Source: Anaerolineaceae bacterium (GTDB taxonomy: Bacteria > Chloroflexota > Anaerolineae > Anaerolineales > Anaerolineaceae). From it: 11,924 nucleotides of DNA. This document shows, in pieces, positions 7,145-11,924 of this stretch. A program made the translations under genes and the position numbers. The stretch spans positions 1 through 11,924 of the forward strand of contig JAIOTF010000413.1 of assembly GCA_021107195.1 (NCBI GenBank), read 5' to 3'. How positions within the stretch are numbered: the first letter of the stretch is position 1; each line of letters opens with the position of its first letter. Below the pieces are notes generated by a model. The model did not search any database. It saw only the letters and a program-made list of their open reading frames with translations, and was not told the DNA's origin.

Positions 7145-9533
7145 AAAACTTACAATAACTGGTTTCAGGGGAGTTAGGCACTCATTATCAATCGACTTTG
7201 CCCGAAATAATTATAGTGTTTTGATTTATGGAGCAAATGCAAAAGGAAAATCTAGCATCGGTGATGCATTCGAGTGGTTCTTTACAGGAGAAGTAAAAGA
7301 ACTTGCTAGAGAAGGTTGTACAAGAATTGATTACCGTCATCGCCTATTAGAGGATAGTGAAGATACTGTTGTAGAATTTGAGTTTTCAGATGCAGACCTT
7401 AATAGTGAATTCAAATTACATTCGTCTCGCAGACAAAACCAAACAAATGATTCGGAGAAATTCGCTGAATATCTACGTGTCAGCAAGGATGAATTGTTAA
7501 TACTAAGGCACAAAGATTTGAAACAATTCGTTGATGAAACGAAAGGAGCAAAACGAAAGCAGATAGCACGACTAATCGGGATGGAGGGATGGGAAAGAAT
7601 CCGAGATGATATGGGGACTGTTGAAAATCGACTAGCCTCATTACTTGACATAAAAAAGAAAGCATTAAGAGATCGTCAGCAAGAAGCTGCTAACCTTATT
7701 GGATCAGATGATTTTTCCTATGAGCAATGTTGGAACTTTGCTGAAGAACAAGCAAAGATATTAGGTCTTAGTGTTTCAATTTCGAACCTAGATGAATTGA
7801 GGGCATTAGACGAGAATGCCAAAGAGACAACAAAAGGTTCTGATAGATCTGAAAAGCTAGCTGCTTTCAAAGCAGCCGAGGAAGTATTGAGCCGTTCACA
7901 ACATACTCCCCTTGTGATTAATGAAGTGGAAAATTTTGAAAATCAATATAATTCAATTTCTGCAAATTCACAGAAGGTCCTTTGTGTTCAACTAAACGAA
8001 TTATTCAACCAAGGGAAATCTTTACTTGAAAGTGGCAAATGGACAGAAGATATTTGTCCTCTGTGTAGTGCAGATATTCCTCAAGCAGAACTGTTATCAC
8101 ATATTCAGCAACATCAAGAGCAGAATAAGGAGATATTGGAAGAAGTCAATAAATTCGAGGCTACTAGAATAAAAGCAAGAAGAGAATTAAGGACAATTAG
8201 CACCCTGGTTGAACAAATAAATGGTCTAAAACTTAATGATTTAGATGGTATGGAACGACTCAAAGAATTGGGTACCGAGATTGCCCTTGCGATTGGTTCA
8301 GTCCAAGGCATTGTAGAACAACCATTGAAAACAAATTGTGCTATCTCAATAAAGAAAATTCAGACCCCAACGAAAATAACAGCATTTCTAGAACAGGCAG
8401 AAATTACAAAGAAATCGATAAATGAACAGCAAACAGCTTTATCACCAACAGAAGAAGAGACAGCAAGAATAGAGGCATTTCAAAATCTAAGCAATCTGAC
8501 TTCTCATGCGGCAAGAATAGTCGCTATGGAAGAAGAAATTTTGCCAATTGAAGCTCAAGCTACATCGCTTACTGTGTTTACTACTGCTTTCCAACAATTA
8601 CGGCGGGATTCTATGGGGCAGGTATTGGAAGTCATATCTGGTGATGTTTCAAGATACTTCCTTGCTATACATCCTGATGAAGGCTTCGATGATATTCAAT
8701 TAAGATTTTTTCCTGAAGATGATGGAGTTGAGTTCCATATTTATTATAAGGGCGAAGAAATCACTCCCCCCAGAAAGTTTCTAAGCGAATCTTATCTCAA
8801 TGGCCTAGGGGTTTGCTTATTCTTGGCGACAGTGCGCGCTTTCAACAAAGAAAATGGTTTTGTGGTTTTGGATGATATTGTAAATAGCTTTGATGCAGAA
8901 CACAGAGCCTATTTAGCTCGATTGTTGGTCAATGAATTGGCCGATTACCAGCTCATAGTATTGACTCATGATAGTGTTTGGTTTGAGGTGTTTCGTCGTC
9001 TTGCCCAAGCAGGATGGCAACACAAACGGATTACACGATGGAGCTATGAAGAAGGCGTAGAGATTGAAGCCTCACAAGCGGAAGGCTTGGCAGGTTGCCG
9101 AGAAGCCTTGGATACAGGAAGAGTAGCGGTAGCTGCGCCTAGTGTAAGAACATACATAGAAAGTCGCTTAAAGTCATTACTAAAAAAACTTGGAGGACGT
9201 GTACGGTTTAGAGAGGGATCAGCTAATGATGAAAGAGCGTCTGGCGAATTGCTGTTTGAATTAAAAAGTTACTTAAACGAGGGTGGTTTCTTTGATTTTG
9301 CGGATTCTACAAGTTTTGATGAATTACAAGCATCCACGTTTATCGCAAACTATGGAAGTCATGATCGCCCTGCTGCTCCAGTTGGGTTGTCGATCGGTGA
9401 TGTTAGATTCGCATTGGAAAGAATGGTAGAACTAGAAAATGTTTTTACATGCCCAGCATGCAATAAAAAGATTTGGAATATTGTAGGAAGAAATTTTCAA
9501 ATGCAATGTGAGTGCGGGAGTTTTCAATTATAG
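7125..9533 (+). CDS. SMC/Rad50-like ATPase with zinc hook and PrrC/RloC-like C-terminal motif
   Basis: The 802-residue product has a split ATP-binding cassette. The N-terminal half carries LTITGFRGVRH then Walker A GANAKGKS (36-43). A long charged coiled-coil region contains a zinc-hook CPLC (311-314). The C-terminal half has a signature-like LSES (553-556), Walker B FVVLDD (D583-D584) and an H-loop LTHD (H615). A domain of about 130 residues follows with R675-x3-E679 and N742-x2-S-H746, the residue order of the PrrC/RloC anticodon nucleases but with a wider spacing of 71. It ends in a zinc ribbon C776-x2-C779-x15-C795-x-C797. RloC is the known zinc-hook relative of PrrC, so an RNA-cutting, DNA-damage- or phage-sensing role is plausible. 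The ribbon and spacing make a direct RloC call unsafe. ATG 7125 or 7128 both fit the AGGGG at 7117-7121; a TTG at 7098 is unlikely. The gene is markedly AT-rich. Confidence 0.85.
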   Translation: MMKKKLRKLTITGFRGVRHSLSIDFARNNYSVLIYGANAKGKSSIGDAFEWFFTGEVKELAREGCTRIDYRHRLLEDSEDTVVEFEFSDADLNSEFKLHSSRRQNQTNDSEKFAEYLRVSKDELLILRHKDLKQFVDETKGAKRKQIARLIGMEGWERIRDDMGTVENRLASLLDIKKKALRDRQQEAANLIGSDDFSYEQCWNFAEEQAKILGLSVSISNLDELRALDENAKETTKGSDRSEKLAAFKAAEEVLSRSQHTPLVINEVENFENQYNSISANSQKVLCVQLNELFNQGKSLLESGKWTEDICPLCSADIPQAELLSHIQQHQEQNKEILEEVNKFEATRIKARRELRTISTLVEQINGLKLNDLDGMERLKELGTEIALAIGSVQGIVEQPLKTNCAISIKKIQTPTKITAFLEQAEITKKSINEQQTALSPTEEETARIEAFQNLSNLTSHAARIVAMEEEILPIEAQATSLTVFTTAFQQLRRDSMGQVLEVISGDVSRYFLAIHPDEGFDDIQLRFFPEDDGVEFHIYYKGEEITPPRKFLSESYLNGLGVCLFLATVRAFNKENGFVVLDDIVNSFDAEHRAYLARLLVNELADYQLIVLTHDSVWFEVFRRLAQAGWQHKRITRWSYEEGVEIEASQAEGLAGCREALDTGRVAVAAPSVRTYIESRLKSLLKKLGGRVRFREGSANDERASGELLFELKSYLNEGGFFDFADSTSFDELQASTFIANYGSHDRPAAPVGLSIGDVRFALERMVELENVFTCPACNKKIWNIVGRNFQMQCECGSFQL

Positions 9534-9660
9534 AGCAGACAGGCATCAAAGTTGAGGTAATCTTCTTTTCTCCGTCAATCAATCTATTGATAAATGTGCC
9601 TGAACTCAAGAAATACCTAAATAACTCAAAGACCATTCCTTTTACAGGCTCCTCGCTGTT
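9512..9660 (+). other. Open frame after the ATPase, possibly the 5' stump of a lost third gene
   Basis: One frame is open from a GTG at 9512, inside the end of the ATPase gene, and runs into the istA remnant. It reads IKVEVIFFSPSINLL, then VPELKKYLNNSK. The other two forward frames close quickly. This part is not IstA-like and not recognisable as anything else. It could be a third cassette gene that overlapped the ATPase and was cut off by the IS21 element, or chance readthrough into istA. No good start codon or ribosome site supports it, so it is not called as a gene. Confidence 0.3.
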
Positions 9661-10991
9661 TTATGTGGGTAAGTTTGTCGAAGATTGGGGAGAAGTGGAA
9701 AGGATGTTGAATGAAGCGCCGGAATTGGAAGCCAAGACGATATTTGAATGGCTGCAGGAACAGAAGCCGGGGAAATATCAAGAAGGACAACTGCGCTCCT
9801 TACAGCGCAGGGTGAGTGTCTGGCGAGTGTTGAAAGGGAAGCAAGTACTGAGCCTGGATCAAGTGCATAAGGCAGGAGAAATACTGCAAACAGACGGGAC
9901 ATGGATGAATGAATTGAAGATCAGCATCCAGGGACAAGAGTTTGAGCATTTATTGATGCACAGTGTACTGCCGTACTCGAATTGGGAATGGGGACGTGTT
10001 GTGCAGTCTGAATCGCTGCTGGCGATCCGGTTGGGATTGCAAAGTGCATTGATCAAACTGGGGTATGTATCAGACGGACAACTCGACAGCAGCCACGCAT
10101 AACTTGAGCAGGGCAGAACGAGACAAGGATCAGGCAAAACGCGGCTATAACGAGGAATACCTGCAATTGCTGGCACACTACGGGATAAAAGCGCAGACAA
10201 CCCATGTGAGGAGTCCCAATGAGAATGGGGACATTGAATCAGCCAACGGCAGTCTGAAACGTGCCGTGAAACAGCATCTGCTGTTGCGCGGGAGCCGTGA
10301 TTTTAAGAGCCTGGAAGCTTATGAGGCTTTTCTGTATGCCATCATGGACAAGCGCAATGCCGGACGGCGGGTGAAACTGGAAGAAGAACTGGCAGTGATG
10401 AAACCGTTGACTGTCGCACCCTGGCAGGCAATGCGGGAAGTACAAGTGCGAGTGGGAAACAACGGGATCCTGCGGGTGAACAAGAACGGTTATACAGTGC
10501 CCAGCGGCTTGAAGGGCAAACGGGTAAAGGTGCGCGTGTATGAATGGCAGATTGAAGTTTGGTATGCCAACCAGTGCGTGGAAACGCTGCCGCGGCTGAC
10601 TGGTATAGGAGCCTATCAAATCAATTACCGGCATGTCATCGACAGCTTGTTGCGCAAACCAGGCGGATTTCGGAATTACCGCTATCGGGATCATCTTTTC
10701 CCGCGGGCCGTGTTTCGCCAGGCATGGGAAACCCTTGATCAACGCCTGCCGCCGCGCAAAGCGGATATGATCTACCTGCGCATCCTCAAACTGGCAGCGC
10801 AGGGGTTGGAAACCGATGTTGCAGAGGCGCTGAAACGATTGCTGGCATCCGGGAATGTCTGGAATGACAGCACAGTGACGAAACGGGTACAACCCCCGCA
10901 AAATGCGGTTCCTGAATTGATGGAACAAGAGGTGAATTTGTCTGTTTATGACCAACTCCTGAGCCAGGAGGCTTACCATGTCTCAGCTTGA
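9661..10991 (+). pseudogene. istA: IS21-family transposase IstA, N-terminally truncated and frameshifted
   Basis: IstA is the DDE recombinase of IS21 elements. Recognisable homology begins around FVEDWGEVERML and continues through the QLRSLQRRV motif. The N-terminal DNA-binding part, about 70-90 residues, is missing. The first catalytic Asp is at 9893-9895 (LQTDGTW). The frame breaks near 10064-10070: the upstream frame closes at 10102, and the sequence resumes one frame over with YQTDNSTAA (second Asp, 10077-10079) and the Glu of ENGDIESANGS (10236-10238). Family members usually have a few residues such as VPxxH at the break, so a small deletion is likely. The C-terminal domain (NKNGYTVPSGLKG and beyond) runs intact to 10991 and overlaps istB by 14 bases. 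With the triad split across two frames the transposase should be inactive. Confidence 0.88.
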
Positions 10992-11766
10992 GAGCATCCA
11001 CCAGTATCTGCGCAGGCTGCGCCTGCCCACTGCGGTTGAGGTCGTCGAGGAACTTCTGAAAACTGCTCAACAGGAAGACTGGAGCCTGGAAACTTTTCTG
11101 GGGGAATTACTGGCGCAGGAAATGGAAGGCCGCCGTCAGCGCCGCATTCAACGCTTGCAACGCTCTGCCCACCTGCCTGCCGGAAAGACGCTGGCTGATT
11201 TTGACCAGGAGCGCCTACCTCTGCGTTTACGCCGCCAGTTATCGCAACTGTGTGCCGGTGAATTTGTGGACCGCGCCGAGAATTTACTGGTCTTTGGTTT
11301 GCCCGGCAGAGGGAAAACCCATTTCGCAGCCGCAGTGGGACATGAATTGGTCCAACGCGGACGCAGTGTGCTTTTCACCCCAACCTATCGCCTGGTGGAT
11401 CAACTCCTGCGTGCCAAACGGGACTTGCTCCTCGAGCATGAGCTGCGCCATTTGGATCGCTTTGAAGTGCTTATCCTGGATGATGTCGGATATGTCCAGC
11501 AATCCCGGAATGAGATGGAAGTGCTCTTTACCCTGCTTGCCGAACGCTATGAACGGCGCAGCGTGGTGATCACCTCAAATCTCGTCTTCTCTCAATGGGA
11601 CCAGATTTTCAAAAATCCCTTGACCACCGCAGCTGCCATTGACCGTGTTGTCCACCACAGTATCATCGTTGAGTTTGGAAAGGAGATGTCCAGTCACAGA
11701 GCAGAAGAAGCGGCCCAACGCTTACAGGATTCCCCCTCAGTCACAACCAGTCTAATGGTGGCTTGA
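10978..11766 (+). CDS. istB: IS21-family transposition ATPase IstB
   Basis: IstB is the AAA+ helper that organises target DNA and activates IstA. The product has 262 residues, a normal length. Its helical N-terminal region contains LRRLRLPTAVEVVEELL. Walker A is GLPGRGKT (107-114), Walker B is LILDDVGY (D168-D169), and a sensor-like VVITSNL follows. AGGAGG at 10966-10971, six bases before the ATG, fixes the start. The 14-base overlap with istA is the standard IS21 layout. The gene is intact, but with istA broken it can only act, if at all, for a related IS21 copy elsewhere in the genome. Confidence 0.95.
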   Translation: MSQLESIHQYLRRLRLPTAVEVVEELLKTAQQEDWSLETFLGELLAQEMEGRRQRRIQRLQRSAHLPAGKTLADFDQERLPLRLRRQLSQLCAGEFVDRAENLLVFGLPGRGKTHFAAAVGHELVQRGRSVLFTPTYRLVDQLLRAKRDLLLEHELRHLDRFEVLILDDVGYVQQSRNEMEVLFTLLAERYERRSVVITSNLVFSQWDQIFKNPLTTAAAIDRVVHHSIIVEFGKEMSSHRAEEAAQRLQDSPSVTTSLMVA

Positions 11767-11924
11767 TGCCTGAACAGATGCAGTCTATCGATTACACATG
11801 TGTTTTCGTGTACTTTTCAATGGGTATTTCCAATTGTCGCCATGTCGCATTGCATCACTGAAAATCTTACTTTGGTGAGCACTTTTTTTGGGGATGTTCC
11901 TAAGGAAAATTGCTCGATCATAAA
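11767..11924. other. Downstream of istB, probable IS21 right-end region
   Basis: No gene is visible in these 158 bases. IS21 elements normally carry their multiple transposase-binding repeats after istB. GTGTACTTTTCAATGGG (from about 11809) looks like such a site, but no second copy was identified with confidence. Confidence 0.35.

Larger units (their letters stand above)
9661..11924 (+). mobile_element. IS21-family insertion sequence remnant
   Basis: The adjacent istA and istB genes define the element. The left end is missing: neither the 5' part of istA nor a left terminal repeat is present, and the ATPase cassette ends about 130 bases before the surviving istA homology. The right end could not be fixed, because there is no left repeat to pair with the 158 bases after istB. 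The coordinates are therefore approximate, and the element may end before or beyond the window edge. Confidence 0.75.

Noticed and set aside
7125..9533. Septu (PtuA) or Gabija (GajA) ATPase
   Set aside because: No HNH or UvrD-like partner gene is adjacent, no TOPRIM domain is visible, and the zinc hook plus R-E-H tail fit the RloC side better.
9789..9808. Short hairpin CTGCGCT...AGCGCAG
   Set aside because: A 7-bp stem inside the conserved QLRSLQRR coding motif of istA, most simply explained by codon content.
9512..10102. A single 196-residue protein
   Set aside because: Its first third is unrelated to its IstA-like remainder, and the frame ends at the istA frameshift; it is a junction product.
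10239..10979. A 246-codon open frame on the minus strand within istA
   Set aside because: It mirrors the strongly supported istA coding frame, shows no family resemblance and has no ribosome site; the other minus-strand frames are likewise shadows.
1..11924. CRISPR arrays, tRNA or rRNA genes
   Set aside because: No regularly spaced direct repeats, cloverleaf-like segments or rRNA-like sequence were seen on either strand.

Overview
The window is a bacterial defence island with a transposon at its right edge. All genes lie on the + strand. There are no rRNA, tRNA or housekeeping genes, so the host cannot be named. The Hsd proteins resemble those common in Gram-negative (proteobacterial) genomes, but this is only an impression. 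GC content falls visibly in the hsdS target-recognition domains and across the 6.9-9.5 kb cassette, as expected for laterally acquired DNA.

Region 1 (1-6401) is a type I restriction-modification operon in the order hsdR (5' end outside the window), hsdS, prrC, hsdM. The genes overlap or are about 10 bases apart. The prrC gene encodes a PrrC-type anticodon nuclease: an ABC/AAA-type ATPase followed by an Arg-Glu-His tRNase triad. In the known E. coli prr system the Hsd complex keeps PrrC silent, and PrrC attacks tRNA when a phage disables restriction. Here prrC and hsdS look intact. Both hsdR (TAA at 125-127) and hsdM (TAG at 5064-5066) carry a premature stop at what looks like a lysine codon, with the frame otherwise open.

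Region 2 (6402-6940) is a scar. It holds a perfect 21-bp inverted repeat with a 3-nt loop, followed directly by a decayed C-terminal piece of a second, different type I HsdR that has its own in-frame TGA.

Region 3 (6941-9533) is a compact, AT-rich two-gene cassette. A 67-residue charged protein overlaps a roughly 802-residue SMC/Rad50-like ATPase. The ATPase has a zinc-hook CPLC in its coiled coil, a C-terminal R-x3-E ... N-x2-S-H arrangement like that of PrrC, and a terminal CxxC/CxC zinc ribbon. It may be an RloC-like tRNase or a less described relative, and it is the best candidate in the window for an uncharacterised defence system. A short open frame just after it (to about 9660) may be the start of a lost third gene.

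Region 4 (about 9660-11924) is an IS21-family remnant. Its istA lacks the N-terminus and is frameshifted between the first two catalytic aspartates. Its istB is intact. The element probably removed whatever once followed the cassette.
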